Source: Cordia subcordata (lineage: Eukaryota; Streptophyta; Magnoliopsida; Boraginales; Cordiaceae). From it: a stretch of DNA of 64,000 nucleotides. Position 1 is the stretch's first letter, and each line of letters starts with the position of its first letter. The stretch is taken from NCBI GenBank assembly GCA_028554755.1, contig JAPTOF010000010.1, positions 880,501 through 944,500 of the forward strand, read 5' to 3'. Shown here piece after piece: positions 46,853-58,292 of the stretch. The position numbers and the translations under genes are program-made. A model generated the notes under the pieces. That model searched no databases, was not told where the DNA came from, and worked only from the letters and a program-made list of their open reading frames with translations.

Positions 46853-49800
46853 GTGTATAACAAAAGAGAGCAATTAATACGAGAGAAAAAGATTGGGGAA
46901 AGGGAGAATTTCAATATTGTGGTGGATTGTACGTTATTGAAAGCACATTAGACCGTACGTCATGTTTAGCTTATGTAATTGAAAGTAAACCCTGCACTGT
47001 TATTACGAGTTTGTATGTAAATTCCTATTGGTTTTAGAGGCTCAACTGTGTCACATAATATATTTATCCCCAGAGAACTTTTTGTATATGCAAATTAATT
47101 AAACGGGTGAATTATGTACATTGTGGCACTTCATGATCAAAAAAATATCCATCATATATAAAGGTAATTGTATAACTTACCCCCTACGTGGTGAGTAAAT
47201 TAGCGTACGTTAACCGGCTCCGGCACCGGCACTGACACCAGTGAACGGAGGTGGCGACCTAATCGAACAAGCTTGTGTATGGACAAGAGATCCCAATCTT
47301 TGTGAATCCAGGTTGCAGGATGATCGGCTAAGTCATACCATTATTACCGATGTTAAAAGGCCAAACTTGTGTGTTTCTAAAGCTGTTACTAGCCAAGGCT
47401 AACGCAAACTTGGAGAACATTCATGACCTGAGATCTGATACCAAAGACCCAGTAAGGTTGAAGCACTGGATGCCTATGCCAACATGTATTATGGTGCCGT
47501 GGAATATGACCTCACAATGGCAATTTCTTATCTTGACACGTTGGATTATGAGCTTGCAAAGTTGCAATTGCTTGCATATCTTCTATTGCTGTTTGTGATG
47601 ATGAAGATATTGCGAAGATGATTTCAAGAAACCACCAGACCCTCGCCAGTCACCATTCACGGTAATGAATTTGGTTCTGCATGACGTTGCATATGTAGCA
47701 TGTGAAATCATAATTGCTGTAATGTGACTATCATTTCTATAATCAAATGATTACTTTTTTTTTGTTGGGTCTAAAAATTCTATAAAAGAAAAAAAATATT
47801 GTAAAGAAACAATTATCGAACGCTCACAAGTTGTTGGTCTTTGACAAGAAAAGCCACGAATTGGGTATTCCCTACCCAGTTACTATCTAAGGTGCTTAAG
47901 AGTAAATTTCTAGCCACAAATCAACTGGTTTGTCTGACGTTCTCCTCACAAATTGAAACCATACTCGCAGGATCTTAGCAGCAATCATTTTGGTGTCTCC
48001 GATAATTGGGTTTAACTTCCGAGAGATGGATTGCCCATTCAAATTAATTGCCTTGGACAGTTATCTGTCTTTAGCACTATTATTCATGCTTCAGATTTAA
48101 TAATCTTATGTAGCCTAGTGATATCGTGCTAGAATCTGCAATCGCGAAGATAAAAATCCCAGTGATTTGTCTGAACATTACCAGGATAATGCATGGACTA
48201 CTGAAATGAATCACTTACAAGGCCTGGAATGTCTCAAGACTTGTGTCACTGGTTCTTTTTCTAGAATTCCAAATTACTGGAACAATAAAGCAACAAAAAG
48301 TAAAAGTTCGGCATGAAGAACTTTTTTGATTATGTTCAAAGTCACCTAAAAACCCATTTCTTTTTTTAATTAAAATAAACACGTCTACTAACTTAAATTG
48401 GATTTTAAGCCGGTTTGACCGACTTAGCTTAAAAGCCAAACCAAATGCCCTCTAATGAGCTTTTGCATGCCATTTTGGTCGATCTCTTCCTTTATTTCCC
48501 TAAACTGTGGCAAGAATTAACGAGGGTGATTCTTCTTATGCATGGGTTCGAAAAAGGTTGTCCCTTCTGAAATGCATTGTTTCATTTTCAACCGTTGAAC
48601 TTCGTGTAAATTCTAGTATTTATCTCAGCCAGGTCATAGATAATGTTCTTGGATTAATTTAGCATGATTCATGAGATAAGCACAATTCTTTGCTTATGTC
48701 TACCCTAAAAAGTTTGGCCTTCCCTTCAATCGAGTAAAAATTCATTGGAAGTCTATTAATCATAAAACCAATGGGAGAGAAAAATGAAACTTGCTCAACC
48801 CCTTTAGATATATTCTTGGAATGGTTTTTTTTTTAATTATAAAATTTAAAATTCAAGTCGTTTCCTGGGGACTATAACATACATAATCATTAGGTTCTAA
48901 TTGGTTTAACAACTTTATATTAATTCTCCTTTTTCAATTTATAAAGGGTGTGTCTTCCTCAAGCTCCAAATTGCTTCTTTCTTTTCATTTGCAAAGATCT
49001 CTAGGTGGTCTTTGCTACCACTTAGTCAAATTTTGGGCTTAGAGCGCCCATCCTTGATCTTGAATGTTGAAACTTTTTGAGTGTTTGGGTTTCTTAGTTC
49101 AACATTTGATTGGGCTTTTATTTGATGACGAGGCCCAGTTCCCTTTGAATTTGATGGGCTTCTGCATGCTCTGCATTTTCTGTCGCAATTTGTGAGAGGC
49201 GTTCTAGCTATATAAAAAATTCTCAATTAATAATAAGATAAATAACTTACTTCAGAAATCCCATAAATTTCGAAAATTTCGTGCTTGGTGGTGGTCGGTG
49301 GAGTGACACAAGTTAAGTCAAGTGTTTGGCCCTCTTGGTCTTTGGTCGTTGCTCTCTCTTAAGTTGGGTTTAGGCCGCGTGTCCATGTTGAGTTTGGCCT
49401 AGTCCTTTAAAGCTTGGGCATTCCATGTATTTTGTTTTTTTTATAGTATTGATGGAATTGTCTTTTGGACAAAAACAAAATTACAAAAGTTTATCGTGAG
49501 AAGAACTTATGATATAAACTATCTCCGAGGTTATCAAATTAATCATTAATCAGAGCATTCTAGATAAATTGCCGCATATCAAGTTACCTCTTTCTTGATT
49601 ATGCAATGTTTATCGAAAATTTGTTTACGTCTATAATTTTAAAATTTTAAAATGAATCTTATTCCTCAAATTAATTGAGCCTTCTCTAAACATCCAAAAG
49701 GGCAAAAAAAGGGTTAAAACGATGGAAAATTTGACGTGTTAGTAGATCATTGGTCGGGCTTATTGACACGTCATATGCGAGAAACACAATAACAATGTCG

Positions 49801-49973
49801 ACATTTTAAATAAACAGGAATACAAGTGGTCTTTTATAACTTAACCAACGCGTACAGCTTATACGCCTTTGAGTCTTCTACTGCAATCACTTCATACGAC
49901 GTCGATTTGTGTAATTGCAAACCGAGAAAGAAAATCAAAATTAAAAATCTCACCGGAATACTCAGCCGAGAAA
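46853..49973. other. Intergenic region between the endosulfine and AMSH genes
   Basis: The first 250 or so bases should be the endosulfine 3' UTR. The broken inhibitor gene occupies 47220-47727. From 47730 to 49700 the sequence is AT-rich; a MITE-like end (AGCCAAACCAAATGCCCTC) appears near 48435-48455 and a GC-richer patch without similarity lies at 49020-49420. The last 250 bases are the AMSH promoter and leader. Confidence 0.5.
47220..47727 (+). pseudogene. Broken invertase/pectin methylesterase inhibitor (PMEI domain) gene
   Basis: Pieces of a PMEI-domain protein can be read across three frames. Frame 1 from 47256 gives DLIEQACVWTRDPNLCESRL, with the first two family cysteines nine residues apart, then a stop at about 47400. 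Next comes AKANANLENIHDLRSDTKDP in another frame, then VEALDAYANMYYGAVEYDL and ISYLDTLDYELAKLQ back in the first frame. After a small insertion near 47600 the tail DDFKKPPDPRQSPF leads to a short hydrophobic end and a stop at 47725-47727, where functional members have the SPLT...NR...L..IAL helix. The order and spacing fit the family, but frameshifts and a stop rule out function. No signal peptide start is preserved, although PAPALTPVNGGG just upstream could be its remnant. Confidence 0.75.
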
Positions 49974-52900
49974 ATGCGACGCCCGGCGGCGAAGGCGCCG
50001 ATCAACGTAAGCGCAATGACTCGCAAGATCGACGTCGATAATCGTCTTCCTCTCCGCAATTATTACCGCATCGCCGATAATCTCCTCAAGCAGGTCTACA
50101 CATACCAATTCATACATATATATGTTTGTGTGTGTGTGTGTGTTTGTGTGATATTTACGCGTATCAATATGTAAATTTATATGCTAGGTTTAGGTTCAAG
50201 TACTTTTTAGCTTATCTTTTGTGATCAGCGATTGATATTAGTTTTTAATTTGGGATTTACTGGTATAAAAGTGATTATTATAGCTGAAAAGCACTGGAAT
50301 TTGTAATAGAAGTCTGAATATTCGCTATAAAGCACTGAAATTTGTAATAGAAGTTTGAATATTTGCTAAAAAGGACTGGAATTTGTATAGAAGCTTGAAC
50401 ATTTGCAAATTATTTAGATTTATGATTGAATTATTCTCATTTCAAAATCTTTGTGCTGAAAATTGAAGACTTGTGGGTTGTAATTTGCTCTCAATCGACT
50501 TGCAGGCAAATATTTACAGAGCGGAGAAGAATATTATAGACTTATATGTAATACTTCTTAGATATTCGAGGTAATAGAATGACAATGCTGCTGTGTTTCT
50601 GACATTTTGTTTATGAATTTATTGAATGATATGAAATTTCATGAGCTTGTGGTTTAATGTTCGAGCAGTTTGGTCTCGGAAACAATACCATATCATCGAG
50701 ATTACCATGCTTTATATCCCAAAGAAAGAGTCTCTTTCAGAAAGGTTAGTGTTGTGGAATGCTTTGGAAGGTACAATATGCATTGTAGCATGAATTTGTT
50801 ACTATTTTGACTGCCGATTTTTCATAGAAATTTAGTTCTAATTTTCCAAATATGTTATGCATGAAAGTTTTGACACCGATTTTTCATAGAAATTTAGTTT
50901 TAATTTTCCAAATATGTTATGCATGAAAGTATTGACGTTACCACAAGCTTTGCAGCTTGAAAACTAGTTATATTGAAAGCTGATTTTGGATAGAAATGAA
51001 GTTATAATTGTCTAGACATGTTATGTACAAATGCTTTTAATTTATGATAGACATCATAGCATGAATGGTGGTATTTGTCGGCAGCTGATTGTGATTGGAA
51101 ATGTAATTATAATTGTGTAGACGTCTTAAATGGACATCATAGCATGAAATGTTAATATTTGTTCATAGCTGATATTGGATTGCAGGACAGCTACATGATT
51201 GTAATTTAGTAGAGTAGGCTAACATTTACTTAAATTTAATTTGTGCTTGGGGGTGTATACTTTTGGGCATCAAGTAGAATAAATTGTTGAAATTGTGTGG
51301 TTTAATTTTGCTTTTTCTGTTATTTTGTTGGTTATGTTTCAGATGTTGTTAACAGTTGTGGATGAGCTTGAGTCTTTAAAACCAGAAGTTAGGAGGCAAC
51401 TAGATGAGCTGGGCAAAGTTCATGAAACAAGTCTACCATATCAATGTGATGATCTTGATGGAATTCCATATGCATCCGCAGCATCTTCTTCAATATGGCA
51501 TGCTGTCAATAACACAGCATCTCTAAGCTATGATAATAAAAAGGTACCAGTATTGAGCCAGGCTATGATTTTCTTATATGTGGCTGATGCTAATTGTGCT
51601 GTCTGGAATCAGTTCTATTATTTTGATCTTTCCAGTTTCATCAACCCCATTCAAGTTAATTAATTCGCTACGTTCTTTTTCTCTGTTTATTCTGATTTTT
51701 TGTATTTGTCTGGATATACTGGAAGTGCTCAATGAGGTTCAAGTCTCATTTGCACTTTATGTAGTACCTTCAGACTGTGCGCTTTTGGTTGTCTGCGGAT
51801 TGGTGACCAATTACATAAGATATTTGTGCATGCGTGTGAATCACTTTGATAACCTACTGACTGCATTAGTTTGTTTGTCATTCTCTGGTTGTTTGCTGTT
51901 CCTTTCTCTTGTTCGAATACTGTATTGGTTTGATTTTGATAATCTTTAACTTTGCTTTTTGTGCAGTTGCAACCTGGCAACAGGGTAACTCCATCTTCAC
52001 TGAAACAAAAAGTTGACAGTAATCGAGTTTCGTCGACAAATTCTATAGATACACAGTTCCAGAAACTGTGAGTATCTTGGTATTCAATGCATTATAAGTT
52101 CAAATGCAGTATCTTGTCTTATCATTTTAATATCTGAGGATTGGGCCATCCTAATCGAATTGATTTTCTTTGGGGGGAGCCCGTTATGACACCACTTCTG
52201 TTGTGTGTCGCCTTTGTATTTCACTACTGCTTTGTAAAGGCAAACCGCACCTGATCAAGTAAAAAATTAAAGCTTACTTGTATTGACGGCCCTAGAAAAA
52301 TTTGCAGATCGATTGGCCTACCTCTTCCAAAGCAGGAAACTCTGTCTAGACACTCCTTTTTGGGCCCAAATGGTCTCCGCGGCCAGTGGCTGGCGCCAAC
52401 TGCTGATATAAAGGTAAATTTCATTTCAACGGATTATACCTTATGTAGACTTTCTTGCTAAATCTTGTGTAGACTTCTTGCTCAATTAAATGGTTTATTG
52501 TATTTTATGCAGGTTAATTATCCAACAAATACTGATTTGGCTTCTAATGATATTGTAAGGTCAGTGCCTGATCAAGATTCATCAATGTTGTTTATCATTT
52601 GAAGTTGAAACCATAAAGTGCATTTGATCTAGGGCACTTACATTAGGCTTTCAAAATTTTTCTTTCAGCATATAGTATATTTGCTTTTGTCACGAGTTAA
52701 ATATTGTGGCACTGTGTTTTAGTCTGAATCAGATTGGGCAAGATGACATTTTGGCAATAAAAGATGGCACCTCAAAAACAGACAACTCTACCATGGAATC
52801 TGTTCTCTCTTTGGATGATGGTAGATGGTCACATCCTGCTGAGGAGTTGAGGCCTCCATTCCAAAATGAAAGGAGAGATGATCGCTTCTCATTGGATATC

Positions 52901-55900
52901 AGGCAACCTTCTCCACCGCCTGTTCTTGCTCAAGTTCAATCAGAATTTCTTCCAATATCTCCATCAAGAGTTGCAGATCCGCGGCCTGGACCAGCAAAGA
53001 CCTTTGAGGATGGAATGACTGGTTCTGATTCATATCATCATCTTCATATTGTAAGCCTTTTGTCTTCATCTATCTATGTGTATCTGGTCTATTCCCTTCT
53101 TGATTTGGGACTTTCGGTAATGATTAGAAGTTTGTTCTGTTTACTTTATACTATTTCTTGCTCTATAATCTTTGTTACTAATGTGGCTCTTGATGATTAT
53201 TTGTCTTGCAGCCAGTAAAATTGATGGAAGATTTTCTGAGATTGGCCCAAAAAAATACTGCCAAAAATTTAGAAACCTGTGGTGTTCTTGCTGGTTCACT
53301 GGTAAAAATCTAAGAATTATCTTCTCTGAATGAGTCTGCTAACTGAAATAGTTCCCTGAACAAAATTTCTGATTTTTTATATTTTATCTATTTGCAGAGA
53401 AATAGGGTATTTCATATTAGTATGCTGATAATCCCTAAGCAGGAGTCAACTTCCGATTCGGTAAGAGAAATGAGCACATATTAAGTAGGCTGCAGCTTCC
53501 CAATTTCATGCTTTTCTTCTCTCTTTATCCTGATTATGCTTCATTCTCAACTGACCATACAACTCAATTCTGGACTTTCTGAGGTCTTCTGGGTTTTGCA
53601 CTTGTGAGTGATTTTATGCAATCTGGTAAAGTTTTCATTGGAAAGACCAATAATGGAGGTGCACTAATCAGTTTCACTTTTAAAGTAATTATTTCCTTTT
53701 TCATCTCCTCTCCGGATTTGGGGAGAATGGTCTTGTTTTGTTGTTTCTGTTTCTTCTTCCCTAAACAAATATAAGAGAATGTGACTCTCCCTTGTGCCTG
53801 TAGTTTTTGCTTCTTGGTTCTAAGTTGTATGGATGTTTGATTTTTCATATTTTCATGTCCATGAAAATGTTGTTGATTTCTAAAGTTGTGTTGTAGTTGA
53901 TTTCAAAATGGTAGGACTTTTTTTTATGGGACAAAGGTTAGCTTCTAAAAATTCGAAAAATTATACTGCATTTATTTTGGGAAATGGTTTTGTTTTTTAG
54001 ACAGGTTAAACAGGAGATTGGAACCCTAAATATGAAACAAAGAAGCAGGTTCATTGGTTAAATGCTGGATTCTTTGCGGGTCTTAGAAATGAGTTTAAAT
54101 GATTTAGTTAATTTGGGCGCTCTTTCAAGTCAAGTTTGTAATTTTCATATCTTCTTGATGACTTCACATGGCATCCCTCCCACCCTGACTCTATAATAGT
54201 TTGTTAAGTGATATTAAAACTGATTGAATTATTTTCTTTTAGAAGTGAAATCTGATTGTGTTATTAAATGTTCAGTGCCAAACGTTGAATGAGGAAGAGA
54301 TTTTTGAGGTTCAGGACAAGCAATCTCTATTCCCGCTCGGCTGGATTCATGTAAGTGTTGGAATAGCTCTATTGACTACTTATTGATATATATCAGCTGG
54401 CCTGATCCCAAATTTAAGCCTTATCGTGCTAGGAGAAGTTAGCTATGACAACACAACTTTTCTTACTGAGAACCATTTCTATTGACTCCATGAGTGTCTC
54501 TAACCCCTTAGATCTCCCTATCCATCTTACAGTAGGCAACCTCCATATTATCACACCTTCTAGTAGGTGCCTCCATGGTCCTCATACTCATGTGCCCAAT
54601 CATCCTATAACCAACATTGTCATTAACCTCCGTCCTGTTGGAATGTAGATCCAAGACATTGGGAGTTTAATTTTTGGTGTATTCATTCATCTTTTGCTTC
54701 AAGAGTCTATCTCCTTATCTCTGAATTCGCGTTTGCACCTTCTGTCTACTCTGTCCATTAAATTAATATCATCCACGAATAGTACATGCCATGAAGCCTC
54801 GTAAGATAGGTGTCTACTTAGCTTATCCGTAACTAGAACCACTAGGTGTGAACTTGAGGATGATCCTTGGTTGAGACACAATTCTGATGTCTACTTGTCA
54901 TTCAGCCTTGCACAAACATAGTTCCAGCATAGGTCTGTTATCACTTTGATATGCACCATGTACGACACATCTTACTCGTCAGGATTATGTTAAAAGGCCA
55001 ATTTTCTCCATTCTCATTCATGCACCTTCAAACCTCAAATGGGAATCCATATAGTCCAAGGTGCCCGTGCTTGTTTAGTATCTTTAGACTTCAGCTCATT
55101 AGCTTATGTGAGTCGCTGATTGTCTCTTTTTTTTTTTTTTGGCCGATTATGATTCTCATTGTTGATAGGTGACCCAAAGTTGTAAATCCAATTTATAACT
55201 GAAACATAAAAGGTAAAGATGGATTAGAAATTGGCAAAAGAGTAGTTGTAAAATGAACTTAAGATGGTTCTTGTTGTATCGATAAAATTTTGATGTCTCT
55301 TCGTTATCTGTTGGATGAGTGCTCATGAGTTTGTACTCCATTTGCAGACACATCCATCACAAACTTGTTTCATGTCATCAGTTGATTTGCATACCCACTA
55401 CTCATATCAGGTAAGTAGGAAGTTCAGACGAGCATGCTTTTTGTATGTTTACTTTGTTTCTTTCCAATTTTTACAGGGAATGGTTGGTAAATATTATGTC
55501 CGAAAAGTAAATATGCAGTTTGTATGTTTACTTTGTTTCTTTCCAATTTTTACAGGGAATGGTTGGTAAATCTTATGTCCGAAAAGTAAAAAGTAAATAT
55601 GCAGTTAATGATTTTATGTTTGCAGAGTAAAATATGCAGTTACCAGGCCAACTTCCACCATAATATTTAAATGTGAATAATGCAGAAAAATTGGATGATC
55701 TTTCAGATGTTTGATCACAGATGGCCGATTCTGGCTCTAAGATCTTTTAGTGTGATACTCTGCTGTTAAAATCCTGCATACTTGTTATACATTGTATAAA
55801 ACACTTGTCTGATAGTCTCTTTTTGTTTTCTGTAGATTATGTTACCAGAAGCTATTGCGATTGTTATGGCTCCTACAGATGAATCCAGGTAGAATCACTC

Positions 55901-56523
55901 CCTCCTAGATTTTCTTGTATAGAATGAAAGGTTTCTTCCAAAGATGTTTTTGGAGATTAAGTTGGGAAATTTTTCTCCAGCAATAATATATGTGGATTTA
56001 ATTCTGTAACTTCCATTCAGATTTTGGCACGCAACTCTATTTGTGCTTTTGTTGTCTTTTCTGGAAAGAGAAGTTTAGTAACTTGCATGCTGTGAGAGAA
56101 AAACTTATAAAAAACTTCTAAGGTTATGAAGATCATAATATACGTCTATTTGTCCATAAATGACAATTGAGTAGTGGAAATATTGCGCACAAAAATTACA
56201 TCCTGCCTTTGAAGTTCAAACACTTCTTTTAGTTGTTCATAGGAGATCAGATAATGCGTGTTGATCACCCAAGGCACCTTCAGTGTGTCTGATGTGCATT
56301 TATATTAGTATGCTAATGCTTTTTTGTGCCTTTCTTGTGTTGGTGCAGTCCTCATGGCATATTTCATTTATCTGACCCGGGAGGTGTTTCCATCATCCGA
56401 AATTGTCAGCAACGTGGATTCCATCCTCACGAGGAACCCGAGGATGGAAGTCCCATTTACGAACACTGTTCTCATGTCTACATGAATCCAAATCTGAAGT
56501 TTGAGGTGGTTGATCTTCGCTAA
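49974..56523 (+). CDS. AMSH3: AMSH3-like ubiquitin thioesterase (JAMM/MPN+ deubiquitinase)
   Basis: A Zn-dependent deubiquitinase that removes Lys63- and Lys48-linked ubiquitin from endosomal cargo and works with ESCRT-III in vacuolar sorting. Fourteen exons join in frame: 49974-50093, 50506-50570, 50669-50744, 51343-51543, 51967-52067, 52308-52413, 52513-52559, 52723-53050, 53212-53301, 53398-53460, 54276-54350, 55348-55410, 55836-55888, 56349-56523, giving 520 residues. The N-terminal MIT-like region contains KIDVDNRLPLRNYYRIADNL (18-37) and HRDYHALYPKERV. The middle has SFLGPNGL and RQPSPPPVLAQVQ. The catalytic domain has LETCGVLAGSL (Glu369), GWIHTHP (His424, His426) and SSVDLHTHYSYQ (Asp437), so all JAMM ligands are present. 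The protein ends in VVDLR as in the family. Resemblance is closer to AMSH3 than AMSH1, and it is far longer than AMSH2. The start codon at 49974 was preferred because upstream in-frame Met codons add only leader-like sequence. Introns contain several tandem duplications and a LINE fragment. Confidence 0.95.
50283..50406. repeat. About 49-bp tandem repeat in AMSH intron 1
   Basis: Three diverged copies of a unit reading roughly GCACTGGAATTTGTAATAG then AAGTCTGAATATTCGCTA. Confidence 0.8.
50811..50938. repeat. 62-bp tandem duplication in AMSH intron 3
   Basis: Two almost identical copies begin CCGATTTTTCATAGAAATTT at 50814 and 50876. More distant copies (GCTGATTTTGGATAGAAATG, then AATTGTCTAGACATGTTATG) follow at about 50978-51130, so the intron appears to have grown by repeated local duplication. 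Confidence 0.85.
54400..55075 (-). mobile_element. Degenerate LINE reverse-transcriptase fragment in AMSH intron 11
   Basis: On the minus strand 54881-54700 reads LNQGSSSSSHLVVLVTDKLS and then RHLSYEASWHVLFVDDINL. This matches plant non-LTR reverse transcriptase around LHQGSALSPYLF...LTRHIQ...MLFADDIVL, with the catalytic ADD changed to VDD. Further along, broken by frame changes, are LGSTFQQDGG-like and YRMIGH-like pieces, also in the order of that family (YLGS...DGEI). Stops and frameshifts show it is dead. It is inserted antisense to AMSH. Confidence 0.7.
55440..55603. repeat. 79-bp tandem duplication in AMSH intron 12
   Basis: Copies start at 55440 and 55519 and share TTTGTATGTTTACTTTGTTT, CCAATTTTTACAGGGAATGG and TATGTCCGAAAAGTAAA with only a few differences. 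Each copy carries a pyrimidine tract followed by TTTTACAG|GG, which looks like a 3' splice site. The duplication starts 29 bases after the exon 12 donor. Confidence 0.9.
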
Positions 56524-56854
56524 TCGTTGTAATTCTCATTGAGCATCCAGGCAACCAATTCTTTATTTTGAGAGAAATTGTAAAGGTCTGTTGTAAATTC
56601 TCCTCCAAGCTTGTGACCTTAGGTAATTCCTTTACCGGGATCTGTCGTATAGAGCGAGAATATGTTTCTTATGCTTATACATACGAGTGGACAGAACAGA
56701 TTTTTATCTTGCTGTGAATACCTTTTTCTTCAAGTAAACTTTAATTCACATACTCTTTACCGTAACCATATGATGCCGTGTATTTGATCGACATTGTGCA
56801 AGTATTGGTTTTTCTTTTTCGAATTAGTTATCCGCACCTATTGTTGCGAGCTCG

Positions 56855-57060
56855 AGCTGGGTGGAGTGGTTAGGTGGTGACATGTGGTGAAAGGTCATAA
56901 TTTGAACTTCCATTCTCCATGATAAATATTATTTGGCCGTTACAGACTTGGACCATGTGTCGGAATTCATCGTCAGGGCATGATGTTGATAACTTGGGTT
57001 TGGGTCCAATGTGGTTCTACCTAAATGTTTCGCGATAAGATTTTTCTTTTAAAAAGAATA
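56855..57060 (+). mobile_element. Possible SINE
   Basis: GGGTGGAGTGGTTAGGTGG followed about 30 bases later by GGTCATAATTTGAACTT resembles tRNA-derived A and B boxes, and the segment ends in a T/A-rich tail. No convincing target duplication was found, so this is tentative. Confidence 0.3.
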
Positions 57061-57329
57061 TATTGTAGTAATCAATTGTAAATCTGGGCAAGAAAATGTC
57101 CTCGAAAGTGAGTGGTCCACCATGCCACGTCTAAAATGTTTATGGTACGGTTTGGTAATAACTTTCACTCACCAACCTGGATAGGGAATGGAAATAGGGA
57201 GACTCTAGAGAGTTGTAAGTACTAATATTTGGGTAGCTATTTGGGTAGCTTGTTGCAGAAATTGAAAGAGTTTCTAATGTTATTAAAGATTCTCTTTTGC
57301 CTCGTCAACTCTTCTTATATGATCTCATA

Positions 57330-57562
57330 TAAATCTTGTTTGGATTGATTTTTTTCAAAAGTAATTTTTTTAACAGCTTTTGAAAAATAATTTTTCTTGA
57401 TAAGCTGAAAATTCTGGCTTCTAAAAAAAAGTTGTATTTGAGCTTTTTGTAGAGTTTTAGTTTTTTTAGAAGCTAAATCAAATAATTATTGCAAATTTAA
57501 TGTAAATTTTTTAAGAAAAAAAATATTTTTTTTTAAAAAAACCAATCCAAATAGGCTCATAG
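57330..57562. mobile_element. Degenerate family A MITE
   Basis: CTTGTTTGGATTGATTTTTT on the left and AAAACCAATCCAAATAGGC on the right form the terminal inverted repeat. The interior is A/T homopolymer-rich with further complementarity. A TTA target duplication is not visible. Confidence 0.55.
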
Positions 57563-57765
57563 TTTTCTACGTATTCTATATTCTTATGATGACGTAGAAG
57601 TATCAATTGGTCACGTTAAAGAAATATGCAACCCTTTTTTTTTTTGTGTGTGTGCACGCGCCTGTATATTAGACAAGTAAAACAATTCATTCCACTTCAA
57701 AAACAATGCACAAAGACAACATATAAACAATTAGCAAGTTTAAATTGCTTTCTTGAACCAAAGTC

Positions 57766-57918
57766 AATAACTCGTTTGAGATTATGAGATAGTTCAAGTG
57801 GTTAATATTGTCTCTTCCAATAATGAGGTTTTGAGTTCAAATATCTCCAAGGACTGAAGGAAGGGGTTATCGGATTGGGTTAGGCGTGGGGGGTAAAAAA
57901 GAAAAATTAATAACTCGT
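57766..57918 (+). mobile_element. tRNA-derived SINE with 10-bp target duplication
   Basis: AATAACTCGT at 57766-57775 is repeated at 57909-57918. Between them the element starts GAGATTATGAGATAGTTCAAG, which resembles an A box, continues to a B-box-like GAGTTCAAAT, a G-rich GGCGTGGGGGG and an A-rich tail. Same general architecture as the SINE in SAR1. Confidence 0.65.
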
Positions 57919-58292
57919 AAGCAAACCCATCTCAAAATTAAATCAGAGTTCTTATTTGCCTAAGTGGAGTCTGCATAGAGACCAATGTGAAACAATATAT
58001 ATCGGGTAAATGCATTTGCAAGGCTAGTTCTTTGGAGCATAAATGAGATTTCTTTATTTGATTAATGGAAATTGAATGCACATCATCATGGCCTTTCTCT
58101 TCCTACGCTGAAGGTTTGCATTTGTACGCCTCAATTTAATGGTCACCAACTCTGTGGTTGCCAAACCTTTTAGGCTTTTACTGCAAAATCATTACTAAGT
58201 TAACACAATTATAAACACCGTTATTAATGACAGTGCACATAAGATGTTGATAGTTAGGTGAAATGCACTATTCTTTTTGTGCAAGAATCTAA

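Noticed and set aside
51578..51949. 123-codon plus-strand open frame with hydrophobic content
   Set aside because: It lies in AMSH intron 4 after a proper donor; the flanking exons join in frame without it and the peptide matches no family.
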